The notes below the pieces were generated by a model. It was not told the DNA's origin and ran no database searches. It was given only the letters and a program-made list of their open reading frames with translations. Both the position numbers and the translations under genes were made by a program. Of a stretch of 64,000 bases of DNA, positions 22,498 through 32,662 are shown piece by piece. This stretch comes from Brachynemurus nebulosus. Lineage: Eukaryota; Arthropoda; Insecta; Neuroptera; Myrmeleontidae. Location of the stretch: NCBI GenBank assembly GCA_035578155.1, contig JAPWDM010000023.1:4047829-4111828 (forward strand). Reading direction: 5' to 3'. The stretch's first letter is position 1. Every line of letters starts with the position of its first letter.

Positions 22498-24025
22498 GCT
22501 GGGCTAAAATCCAACCTCACGTCCCCGTTCGTGCCCGGCGGGCAACTGTTAGCTTCGGCTAGCAGGCTAACGAGGCTAGGGTATTTTTTTCGACAAGGAT
22601 GATTGTCGTAGGATCGACAGTGTGGCATTCTCGTATTGAGCGAAACTTCACCGATAGTCTAGATTGTGCGTAGTTGGGAATTGGGGCTGACGCTGCTCAA
22701 CTGACTGACGAAAGTGAATGTAGTAGCTGGTATGGGCATGTTTACCAGTCTCGTGAATCGCGTCAGACGAGTCGAAAAGTGATATTTTATCTGTGATTTT
22801 GTTTTAACCAAGCTGTGACGAATCTGTGATCCTTGTTATGCCACCCTGGGTTTTCATGCCTGCGGTGGTATTTTTCAAATATTCCTGTGATATTTCCCTG
22901 GCCTTGTTCTTGTCATTTCGATGGGTAGGAATGCGGCTCCCGACGCACTCGTTCTCATCGGCCACACGTACGAGTCGACGTCTGCCCGAACAGCTTGAGC
23001 GAGCTCGCCCAGTAAGGAGACGTCGTCGTCCCTCGTACGGATGCGTTCGTGGGCGTTGATATGGCGGCTTCCGCCCCGTCGAAGTGATACGAACACAGGT
23101 CAGATGTTGACTTTGTGATACTCTGTGGCATTGTCCCGTTCTCTGTAGCCTCGACTCGGACGAACGTGGCTTAGTCATCGTACCGGTCTCCCGTGTAGGT
23201 TGACCCCGACATCTGACAGAACGGCACATGTACCCAGTAATCAGTTATCTGACAGAACAGTACATGTTGCTCAGTAATCAGATGTCACTGTCCCTACACG
23301 TGTGAGTTCCTAGGTGTTGACGAAGCAATTTCGGAATTGTTGAGACTATGGGGAGCGGAATCGTGCCACAGAGCAAGAAATTTTTGAAATCTGTGATATT
23401 GTTGTTTTTATTTTTTAATAAGATTTTGTGTAATCCGTTTTGTTTTAACGATGTACCACCGAGGGCCTTTTCCACCCGAGGTGGTACATCATTTTTTTTT
23501 CTTTATTCTTATCTGTGATATTTTATTGTGCCGCTGTGGGCTTGCCGTTGTGGCCCCTCAGCGGTTTTGTTTTTAACTACTTATTGCGGCACTGGTCGGC
23601 CTGTGGCTTCCCAGTGACGTAATAAGATTTTCCTCTTATTTTCTAGTGATATTATTGTGATGTTGTTTTATTGTGACATTTTTACTCAGATTTCTCCGCT
23701 CCGAGGCCCTTTACACCTCGGAGTTTCATCGTTGGTTTTCACTCCTTGGTGACCGGACGCTCTGTCTAGTACTTATCGTACCGTCACCAAGGACTGTCCG
23801 CTCTTTTTAAGCCCTGGGATGGCAGGGCCCATCGATGGATTTTATCATGTGTATGTTTTGTCCCTTGTCTATCGCATTTATGTGTTCCTGTCTGTTTTGT
23901 GTATGTTTTTATCTTTACCGTTTATGGCGGCGCATGCCCTCCGATGGCGATGCCGCCGGGTGCTGCTGACCGCGCCATCCACCGGCAGCAGTACCCTAAT
24001 TTTAATTAAAAAAAAAAAAAAAAAA
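22498..24025 (+). mobile_element. Poly(A)-tailed GC-rich retroposon with target duplication
   Basis: AACAGTAAAAAA flanks the insertion on both sides (22481-22492 and 24026-24037). The right end is an A-tract of about 20 (24007-24026). Together these mark target-primed insertion of an RNA copy. The 1.5-kb body is much richer in G+C and CpG than its surroundings and repeats the word CTGTGAT several times. Its best open frame (22804-23229, minus) has no recognisable domain. It is probably a 5'-truncated LINE 3' end or a large non-autonomous retroposon; the family is unknown. Confidence 0.75.
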
Positions 24026-24037
24026 AACAGTAAAAAA

Positions 24038-24906
24038 TTTTAAGTGTATCGTATTTAAGTGTAAAAATTCTATTGAACAAAAAATTCTCAAAATAAAGTG
24101 ATATCTTTCTTAAAATAAATAAATTTATTTTTAATTGTTGGTTGCTACTTAAATAAGGTGGCCATGATAGTATATGCTATATGTATGCTGGCTGGCTAGT
24201 CATTGAAAAATATAACACTAACACATTCGCATATTTCTGCCCATACATCATGTGTTTTTGTTGTAAGTATCATAAAAGCTTGGTAGGAGATTACTGTGTC
24301 TACGTCACTTGCAGGCGACAGCGGGCACAGTTTGGCAGACATACTAGTTTGACCCCTTGGGCTTAGCTATTTGCATTATTTGTCCAGGTCCGACGAAAGA
24401 GTGAGGTAACTGGGGTTGCAGCCTCAGGGCTCGAAATGGAAGAGTGGGCCCGGAGAAATAGTAACTGGAGCTTTTTTTTTACTCGTCGCTTATTTTTTAA
24501 GAAATGTGCTTTGTTTTTGGAGCCCCCCCCATTTCTCTACACGGCTCCGCCCCCGCAATGCTCTTGCATTTATCTCTTCGATGATCCAGCTCAACAAATT
24601 TTTAGGGAAAACCCCAGTCTATCCCACCTAGTATTTCTAGTTGTAAAATATGCAACAATAGCAGTGGGTTATGGTGGGAGTCCAAAGAAGATATTTTTTG
24701 TGTGAATTTTAAATAATCAGAAGTTTAAGAATTTCGGGAGGTTGTTGATTGTCTCGAAGAAAATTAAGGAATATTCGAATTGGTCATAATTGTATGTGCA
24801 TGACAGTCCAGTTGAATATAAATTTAATATCGTAATCATGGTGGGGGCGCTGGATAAGCAAAAGATAAGGGGGAGGGGAGTAATAAACACAAGAAAAGGT
24901 ATTATA
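24038..24906. other. Intergenic, nothing recognised
   Basis: Short open frames exist on both strands but overlap one another and show no domain. A C-run at 24523-24530 and a G-rich stretch near 24840-24880 are the only compositional features. Confidence 0.45.
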
Positions 24907-25314
24907 CAGTCTGTTCCAACGAAGTAAGAACATACAAAATTTAACATGGGAAAAAATTGTTGGGATCAGAGTATGCTTGCTTTTTATGGGTATTATTTTT
25001 ATGTAGGTGTCCATAGTTATTAAAATTTTCTTTAATTGCAAAAAACTAAATTTGAGAACAAAACAACAGGTGTCCAATTTTCTATTAAGCAGTATTATTT
25101 TTTAATAAATATTTTTAACATTAGATTAAGATTTATTTATAGTTATCTTAGTTTTACTGCTATTGTCTTTTAATTACTTTTAAACATTATTTTGACGCGA
25201 TATTATTTAAAGTTTTGCTAAATATTTAATTATAGTAAAATAAAGCACCCCTTGATCATAACAAATTTTCCCTATGTTAAAATTTATATGTTCTTAGTTG
25301 CTTGAAACACCCTG
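24907..25314. mobile_element. TA-flanked MITE, CAGGGTGTTTCAA type
   Basis: The left arm CAGTCTGTTCCAACGAAGTA pairs with a right arm that reads inward CAGGGTGTTTCAAGCAACTA. Homology continues through AAGAACATA and TTTTAACAT. TA flanks both ends (24905-24906, 25315-25316). It is 408 bp and non-coding, a Tc1/mariner-type non-autonomous element. Confidence 0.83.
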
Positions 25315-25429
25315 TATAACTGTAAGCATTAATTTCAAAATAAACGGAACCGTGTTTACATGAAATATTTTTTAAAAATTGTACTGGTACTGTAAATATA
25401 GTTAAATTTGGATATCAAAACAGCAATTT

Positions 25430-26035
25430 TTAAAATTTTTGTCTGTCAGTCTGTCTCTGTCTCTCTGTCTGTTCACGCATCATGCAAAAATTACTGGACG
25501 GATTTTGATGAAATTTGGTATGGTGATAACTTATTACCTGGGTCAACATCTAGGATACTTTTTATTCCGGGAAAATGTCTCATTCCCACGGCAAAATACA
25601 AAAGCCATTTGGAGCATGTTCACATATTACATACAAACTATAGAACTGATTGTTATGAAATTTGGTCTTGTGATAACTTATTACCTGGGTCAATATATAA
25701 GATACTTTTTATTGCGGGAAAATGTCTCATTCCCATGGGAAAATTTGAACCATTGAAAAATGGGAACTATTTTGAGCGTGTGCAGGCCTTACGCAAAAAC
25801 AATTGAACGGATTTTGATAAAATTTGGTGTGGTGACAACTTATTACCTATGTCAACACTTAGGATATTTTTTATTACGGGAAAATGTCTCCTTTCCTCGG
25901 GAAAATACAAAAACCATTTTGAGCATGTGCATGCACTACGCAAAACTATTGTTTTATGCAAATTCTTTATAATTGTTATATTTATATAGGTACTTCTCAT
26001 TGATTTTATGCACGGACGACGTCGCGGATGAAGCT
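25430..26035 (+). repeat. Dispersed insect repeat, three diverged tandem units
   Basis: A (GTCT)n-like start (25441-25471) precedes three units of roughly 150-160 bp. Each has GGATTTTGATGAAATTTGGT, then GATAACTTATTACCT, then GGGAAAATGTCTC (starts near 25499, 25646 and 25809). The block ends near 26015 with ACGACGTCGCGGATGAAGCTA, a tail resembling those of dispersed repeats common in insects. Several frames stay open across it, giving spurious peptides of 70-130 residues. Confidence 0.7.
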
Positions 26036-26519
26036 ACCTTACAATAAAATCTTGTAGCCTTTCTGTCTATACTTTTAAATTTTGACTAAACTAATTTTAA
26101 TTGTTTATTTTGACGCTACATACGCCAAATATTTCTTTTACTAATCGAGCAAAGAGTTAAAAAATTTAGGGACAGTCATTTGGCCGGACCTATATGGATT
26201 TATAATAAATAACTTATATCGTGTTGGTAAATTAATAACACATGTTCACTTATCAGTGAGAATAATTAAAATTAAAGCATTATCATTATTCTAATTAATG
26301 TTTAGTTTATAATGAGTAAATTAGAAATTAACAAAAACAATATAATAAAAATTGTACATATATAATTTTTTCCACAGATAAGATAAAAAGACGGTAATAA
26401 TTTTTTACACCATAATATATTTTTTTAAATTAAACTTGTTAACTTTTAATTAATAGTAGATACCTATACAAGTTTAAGTTTAAGGTTGCAGTATTTCTGA
26501 ATTGTTAAATTTTCTCAAA
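26036..26519. other. Upstream region of the CUB-protease gene
   Basis: AT-rich sequence that probably contains the promoter and 5' UTR of the protease gene. No TATA or initiator element could be chosen with confidence. Confidence 0.35.
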
Positions 26520-29500
26520 ATGTTTGGTAAGGTTTAATTTTATTGAAAATGTTTTCTTTTACCGTAAGGTTAATGGCACCTTATGGTGTAGACTTTAACA
26601 AAAAATCAATTATTTTGGCTTTGTATTTTTATTTCAAAATATTTCAAAAGAGTTTTTTTTTTAAAAACTCAAAGACGTCAAAGGAAATATTAAACACGTT
26701 TTTCTCAAAACTACATTATTACATTTTTTTTGAAATTACTGTATCTTTTAATTTACAGGATATCTAATGATACTGGCACAAATTTTTGCCTTTCTTTGGC
26801 CGCAAACGACTTCACTGGATCCAGAATGTAATTTTATGCAAGAAGCTGAGCCGGGTAGGACGTACTATATTTACAATCCAGGTTATCCAAGCTATTATAC
26901 GGGATCACATTCATGTCAGTGGGTGGCAAAAAGTCCAGAAGGAACTCAGATGCAACTATTTTGTGAAGAAATCAATCTACCGAAGGTAAGGTATTTTAAA
27001 ATTTTTCAGGAAACGGAGGTAATCCAAACAATTCTGGTTTAAAATCAAATAATGAATCAATAATTAGATCGGCGTGTGTCATATGATCTTTCTGTACACT
27101 TTTATGTGGTACCATAACGCAAGGCATTTGAGCTCTGTAAGCTGCTTCAATACCACTTATTGAATCCTCGATTACGAGACATTTGGATGGCGCAAGTTTT
27201 TCGTCAAACTTTGAAGCACATACGAGAAAAACATCCGGTTCTGATTTGCCGCGTTTCACGTCTGGATCAGAGCCCGCAAACGTAATATGGTGAAATTTTT
27301 TTAATAAATCCTTATAATTTTTTGATTTTAATTCATAACTGTAAACACTGCTTCCTGTTGCCACAGCCAGCGGTATTTTATGATCATATAGATGATTTAT
27401 AAGTCGCTCAGCACCTATAAATTCACAAAATTCATTCAAACAAGGTTTTATGCTAATATATTTTATTATATTTTCTGTTTGAAAATGAACTGACGGTTCG
27501 AAACAATATTGTCACAGTTTCAAAATAAAAGTGGTATTTTTGCGAAGTAAAATATTTGTTTATTATTTAAATACTAGCCTTCAAAAACTTTTGCTTTCAC
27601 AAAAATTTTTGGATATAGTTCTTTTGCTTCCTTATATATTTTTTCCGGTGTTGTTTTCAAATTATAGTATTCAATTAGATATTTCCCCAGATCCGGTCCA
27701 GTTAAACCTCTTCGTTTTAGATTAAATTCTGTATCCAATTTTTTGCCGTAACGCTTTAATACGGTGTCAATTATTTCTTCATATAACGGTTCAGTATCAA
27801 GTATTATACCATCCAAATCAAAAATGACATGAGAACAGGAATATTTTTTATTTTGTTGATCCATTTTGAGATAATTTATACTTTCTATTTCAGAAATGCT
27901 ATTTTTAATATTTTAATGCTTTTAATGCACTTGCTATTTCAGAAATGCCTTTCATTTTTATGAATGTATTGTAATTTTGAAGGATTTTGATAAAACTGAC
28001 AAAATATTTCTTGAATTTTTGACTGCTAGAATATAGTTATTAAAATTTATCCAAGAAAGCTGTAACATATTCATTTTACCGAATCAATCTTAAAATAATT
28101 TTGATACAGATAAAAATTAGTTGTCTAGAGAACTAATATCGTTAAAAATTGTATATTTCTGGAATATTTTTGGATCTTGTTATCTTTGTATGGATTACTC
28201 TGAATTCATAGTTTCCTGTAATACGATTAAAATTATGACCCTTTAAATTTATAATGAAAACAATGATGTCGATGAAGGACTCAACATTTTTGTTGAGTTT
28301 TTTATATTTTAAAACTAACAGTTACCTAATGCTTTAATAATAAATTTAAAGAAATTCGACAAGCTCGTGTTAACTCAGGATTTTATAGTTCAGTAGCTGG
28401 ATTTTCTTACAATTTTCGGGATAAAATATTTCTTGCTTTTATTTGACATTAAAATTAGTACTTAATTTGTTAATAATATTATTATTTAAACTTTTTAATT
28501 AGTTAAAAATGTCAGTAACAGTTTTTATAAAACGACATTGTCTTTAAATTGTATAATATCCGAAACTGACTATTATAAAATGGTCAGGTGCAGGTAGACC
28601 ACCTAATTCGATGACAGAATTGCCGAATTTGTAAGGATTTCCTTGTTAGAACTACCTACGACGAAATAGTTATACAAACTTTTTTCATTTAATATTATAT
28701 GGCACCTTATTTCTAGAGTCCCAGTTGTGAATCAGATCGTTTGATTGTATCAACTACCGGCTCGACAAGCTTACAAGATGGACATTTTTACTGTGGTAAA
28801 GGACAATTATCTATCAATTCCGAATCAAATCAACTAATTGTAGGTAAATGAACACAGTATTTTTAAAGTACAGTATAAATCTAAGAACTGCACACTCTAC
28901 AAAAAGTGCACAATGACAAGGGTAAGCCACGCCTTACTTACGCAAACGTACACTGTCTGTAGTTCGAGTATATTATACGTGCGTCCTCACCACACTACTT
29001 TCCGTTGCATGCATGTACGTTCCTTCTTGTTGAGGTTTATGGTGTTGTGTAAAGCCGGGTTTACATATAACGAACGAACGTGAACGAATGCGAACAAACG
29101 TGAACGAATGTAAACCAACATGAACGAACATGAACAAATAAAAACAAACACAAACGAACGCGAATGAACAATTAACCTCAATTCGTTGATGTTTGTTTAT
29201 GTTCCGGCTACACAATATTTTTTTTAAATAAGTTTAATAAATTTTGAAATGAAGTTATTGCAGTAAGAGTTTTATGGTCTACTAATATCGCTCACATTAT
29301 GACCCCAATTTTGTCATGCGATCTTTAAAAACCAACAAATCAAAAAGATGTTGGCAGATGGTTTTGTTTCATAAAAGTAAAACTCGTTATAATGCCTATA
29401 ATTTACTAACTCATTTAATTTGTGAAAATTCCTAATTTTTTGGAAATTGCACAAGATCGTCACTATCAGATTTCGAAAAGTTAACTGAAATAGTTGGACC

Positions 29501-31205
29501 AGAAATATCTAAACAAAATATACACTTATTATCGAAAAGCAATTCCTGTTAAAGAAAGACTTCAGTGTTATTACACATTGCGACTTCTGTTAATCAAATT
29601 TTCCCTTCAAAGATTCCCACACGTCATTTATTTTTCTGGTAATTTTGTAAAAATTATCTAAAACATCGAAATAAAATTTCAAATCTTGTCAATTTTAAAT
29701 TGTTAACTTAATTTATTTTAAACTGTCTATCTGACAGACACAAACAAACACGAACGAATCTTTTTGTTTGATGTACCGACAACAAATGGAAAACATTCGT
29801 GAGTGTTCGAAACTGTTCGTTCGTGTTTGTTCGCTTTCGTGACTACGTCCACATTTGTTCGTTTATGTTTGTTCGCTATCATTCGTTTACGTTTGTTCGC
29901 ATTCGTTCGCGTTCGTTCGTTATATGTAGACCCGGCTTAACAAACTTTATAAACTGCAAGTCTGCAACTAATAGTGAAGAACGTATTATTTTGTTGCACT
30001 TCTTAGATTTCTTCTGTATAATTAAATCATAAATAATAAATAATCTACTAAAAATATTTCTTAGCGTTCACATCATCTCGTTCCACTACGGGTGGTCGAT
30101 TTTTATGTACGTTAGAAGTAATCAATTCAGAAAAATGTGATTGTGGATGGCATAATATGGTGAGTAAGGAAAAATGTCCACATTTTTGGGGAATTAATTT
30201 CAAAATATTTTTCTATTTTCTTTAGCGTCGTATTGTTGGCGGTGAAGATACGTTAGTAAATGAATTTCCAATGATGGCTGCTTTAATTGATTACGAGATT
30301 CAAATGCCATTTTGTGGCGCAACAATTATATCAATGAATTACGCTGTGACTGCGGCACATTGCTTGGCAAAACGTGATAATTATATGGTTGGATTATTAG
30401 TGGGAGATTGGGATTATACAACTGGTATTCGAATATACAAATTAATTTTTAGCTTTGCCGCCAATTAGGAAATAATTTTTAGGGACTGATACACCATCAG
30501 CACGATTATACAATATATCTGATTTTATTATACATGAAAATTATCAATCGACACACTATGTGAACGATATTGCGCTAGTTCGGACAGCGCGAAAGATGGT
30601 TTACAGTTTAGAAGTCGGTCCGGCTTGCTTACCATTTTTATATCAGAATAAAAATTTGGAAAGACAACGGGTAACAGCTCTAGGTACATCACAGAAAATT
30701 TCTCGTTTATATTTATTGTCTAAAATATTTTTTAAACTGAAGGTTGGGGTTCTACCGGCTTTGGTGAAGCACCCAGTGAAATTTTACAAAAAGTAGAATT
30801 ACAGTGGTCACCATTTAAAGACTGTCAGATTGTTTATGAAACAATGACTGACAAACAATTTTGTACGTATGCAGCAAACAAGGATGAATGTCAGGTAAAA
30901 TTGGACATTTTTAAAATTCAGTGTTAGCTTTTCGAAAAAAATTTCATGGCTATTTTTAGGGTGATTCTGGGGGACCTGTGTTATGGGCTAGTTTGCAGGG
31001 ACGAATACAGTTAACTGGAGTAATTAGCTATGGTGCCGGTTGTGCGTTGCGAAATAAACCTGGTGTGAATACGAAAGTATCGGAGTATTTGGACTGGATT
31101 ACGTCACATACTCCAGGTAAGGAAATGAAAAACTGAATGTGAAAAAATTTAACTACATAATTGAATTTTTGGATTTTAGGTGAACAATACTGTAGAAAGC
31201 CATAG
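26520..31205 (+). CDS. Secreted CUB-domain trypsin-like serine protease, nine exons
   Basis: Exons are 26520-26526, 26759-26985, 28717-28843, 30065-30159, 30226-30424, 30483-30683, 30743-30894, 30960-31116 and 31180-31205. All introns are GT-AG with matching phases, totalling 1,191 nt or 396 residues. The 7-nt first exon (ATGTTTG) is inferred: it supplies a Met in the required phase and completes a signal peptide (hydrophobic run [13 protein letters not shown]). Residues ~25-135 form a CUB domain with paired Cys. Activation cleavage is expected after R154, before IVGG. The catalytic residues are H197 (TAAHC), D247 (NDIAL) and S339 (GDSGGP); D333, six residues before S339, predicts trypsin-like (Lys/Arg) specificity. 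The architecture matches insect 'venom serine protease' (CUB-SP) paralogues found in venom, saliva and haemolymph. The physiological site cannot be told from sequence. Intron 2 hosts an antisense gene and intron 3 a MITE. A poly(A) signal AATAAA is at about 31279. Confidence 0.88.
26996..27864 (-). CDS. HAD-family pseudouridine-5'-phosphatase-like protein, two exons
   Basis: The protein resembles PUDP/HDHD1 and the insect GS1-like group, Mg-dependent phosphatases that remove phosphate from pseudouridine 5'-monophosphate. Exons are 27864-27579 and 27414-26996 (705 nt, 234 residues; human PUDP is 228). HAD motif I is [14 protein letters not shown], with nucleophile D16 and acid/base D18. Motif II is LAVATGSS, motif III lysine is in [10 protein letters not shown], and motif IV is VIEDSISG. 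The C-terminal ELFGLPP also fits the family. The junction that restores family alignment ([13 protein letters not shown]) uses a GC-AG intron, AG/GCTAGT donor to TTATAG acceptor. A GT-AG alternative (donor at 27573, acceptor TTAG near 27452) would insert about 13 extra residues. The gene lies wholly inside intron 2 of the CUB protease on the opposite strand, with its stop 10 bp from that gene's exon 2. Its 3' UTR therefore probably overlaps that exon in antisense. Confidence 0.85.
27415..27578 (-). other. Probable GC-AG intron of the phosphatase gene
   Basis: The minus-strand donor reads GAAG/GCTAGTATT and the acceptor TTTATAG/GTGCTGAG. Splicing G from GAAG to GTGCT yields Gly-Ala-Glu-Arg-Leu exactly where family members have it. 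Reading through the donor hits TAG two codons later, so the intron must be removed. The flanking AG and AGT agree with the stronger 5' splice-site consensus that GC donors usually need. Confidence 0.65.
29052..29938. mobile_element. TIR element with GAACGAACG subterminal repeats, in protease intron 3
   Basis: The left end AAGCCGGGTTTACATATAAC continues into GAACGAACGTGAACGAATG arrays. The right end is the reverse complement (…CGTTCGTTATATGTAGACCCGGCTT), with the same arrays mirrored. It is 887 bp. Open frames through the arrays (28973-29215, 29799-30032) encode only Arg/Ser/Phe/Val repeats and are not genes. No clear target duplication was found. Confidence 0.82.
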
Positions 31206-31598
31206 AATTTTTCTAGTTATTTGCCATTTAAATATTTATTTATTTATTTGAAAATGTAAAATTTATTTTGTTTATGAAATAAATTTTTTTCACTAAAATA
31301 TTGGTTTTATCATTTAAATATTTTTCTTATTAACACTATGAGGCCCGAGCACTTTCACAGTAAACTTTCCCGGAAGCCGACAATATTTTCAAGCAAATTT
31401 TATGTAAACAAGTACATAAAATGATTCCACAAAACACTAAATGATTCAATATGTATGTGTTATGCAGGTCAAAAGATGACTAACACACATATACATACAA
31501 GCATACAATACACACATACATACAAATGTGGATAAAAATATTATTGTAAATAAAAGATGAAGCCTAGATATTTTGATGATAAAACGTATTATGTATGT

Positions 31599-32024
31599 TA
31601 GTGGTGGAGAACTATCGATAGCACTATCGATAACTATCGATAGTTTTGACTATCGAAAACTATCGATATTTTTTTTTTACTATCGATAGTTTTCGATACA
31701 TTTTTTCAGTCATTTCGTTTACTTATAAATACTAAAGATAATAAAAATTTCGTAGAAATTATAGCCAGAGATATAAAAACAACCATTTTAAGGGAATTTC
31801 CGGGCAAAAAGGAATAATTCCGCCCCAGCGTAAAACCGGCGACCTTTTTTCTTTTTTTTTTTGCTCGCCGGCTATCTAAATGCCGCCCAACTTGGGTATC
31901 AAAAACTATCGATAAACTATCGATAACTATCGATAGTTTCACGACTATCGTAACTATCGATAGTCGGGACTATCGATAGTCAGAACTATCGATAGTCGGG
32001 ACTATCGATAGTTCTCCATCACTA
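31599..32024. mobile_element. hAT-type MITE packed with TATCGATA
   Basis: Ends are TAGTGGTGGAGAACTATCGA and, read inward from the right, TAGTGATGGAGAACTATCGA. The 8-bp duplication ATGTATGT flanks it (31591-31598, 32025-32032). Within 426 bp there are twelve exact TATCGATA octamers by my count, five in the left third and seven in the right. The centre has no conserved open frame. The element lies about 400 bp downstream of the CUB-protease stop. Confidence 0.9.
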
Positions 32025-32413
32025 ATGTATGTTATATTTATATGTACATAAAATGAAAAGTGTCCGGTATGTAGTACATAATGAATTATTTTTATTAGAA
32101 TAATATAAATTTTTTTTTTATAAATATTTTTAAGTGTTTTATTTATTATTCTAAATATTGATTGCGGTCGGCCTCTGAGGATGTTTTGTTTGGTTTCGGA
32201 TGCCGAAGCTATGGGACTGAAAGTGTTAATTTTAATAACAAAGTTAAACCGGACAGAAATCGACGTTGGAAGTTTTAACAATTACCTTTCAGTATATGCA
32301 AATGGCAATACGTAACGAATCTTAGATTGCCTATAATTTGTAATAGTTGCTTAATTATGAATACATAACATACTATTAATTATTTATACTCATTTTTTAT
32401 CCAGGTAAATTAA

Positions 32414-32572
32414 TACACTTCTGACTCATTGTAAGCAACGTCAAAATTGAAATAGAATCATATGCCTTACTGTTTTTACGTATATGCGAACTTTATTATC
32501 TAAAAAGAGTGAGATATATGATGATTTTATTTCAATCTTTTTTATTGTTGCTTACAATGAGTCAAAAGTGTA
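32414..32572. mobile_element. Short MITE / foldback
   Basis: TACACTTCTGACTCATTGTA then AGCAAC pairs with the right end, which reads inward TACACTTTTGACTCATTGTA then AGCAAC. The arms also share GAAATA(G/A)AATCAT. It is 159 bp, flanked by TTAA on the left and TTTAA on the right, so the target duplication is ambiguous. A small minus-strand frame at 32542-32748 is not supported. Confidence 0.75.
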
Positions 32573-32662
32573 TTTAATTTGTAAATTAGATGGGCCAGTT
32601 TGAGAGATATCCATTGGTATATACAAGAAAATCGTATTTCATTAGTAAATGTAAAGCGATTC

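Noticed and set aside
22804..23229. 141-codon Arg/Thr-rich minus-strand frame
   Set aside because: It lies in the CpG-rich retroposon, where stops are rare. It has no domain and overlaps other open frames.
25408..25972. Overlapping frames of 132, 105 and 70 codons with similar repeating peptides
   Set aside because: All three frames of a tandem nucleotide repeat stay open by chance, and each unit yields the same motifs in a different frame. The block is a dispersed repeat, not a gene.
26543..26767. 74-codon frame starting [13 protein letters not shown] as an alternative first exon of the protease
   Set aside because: Its GTAAGG donor leaves phase 0, while the acceptor at 26759 needs one base from the previous exon. 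The ATGTTTG exon at 26520 fits instead.
28973..30032. Arg/Ser/Phe/Val-rich open frames in the protease intron
   Set aside because: They translate the GTTCG/CGAAC arrays of the MITE at 29052-29938; the repetitive composition is not protein-like.
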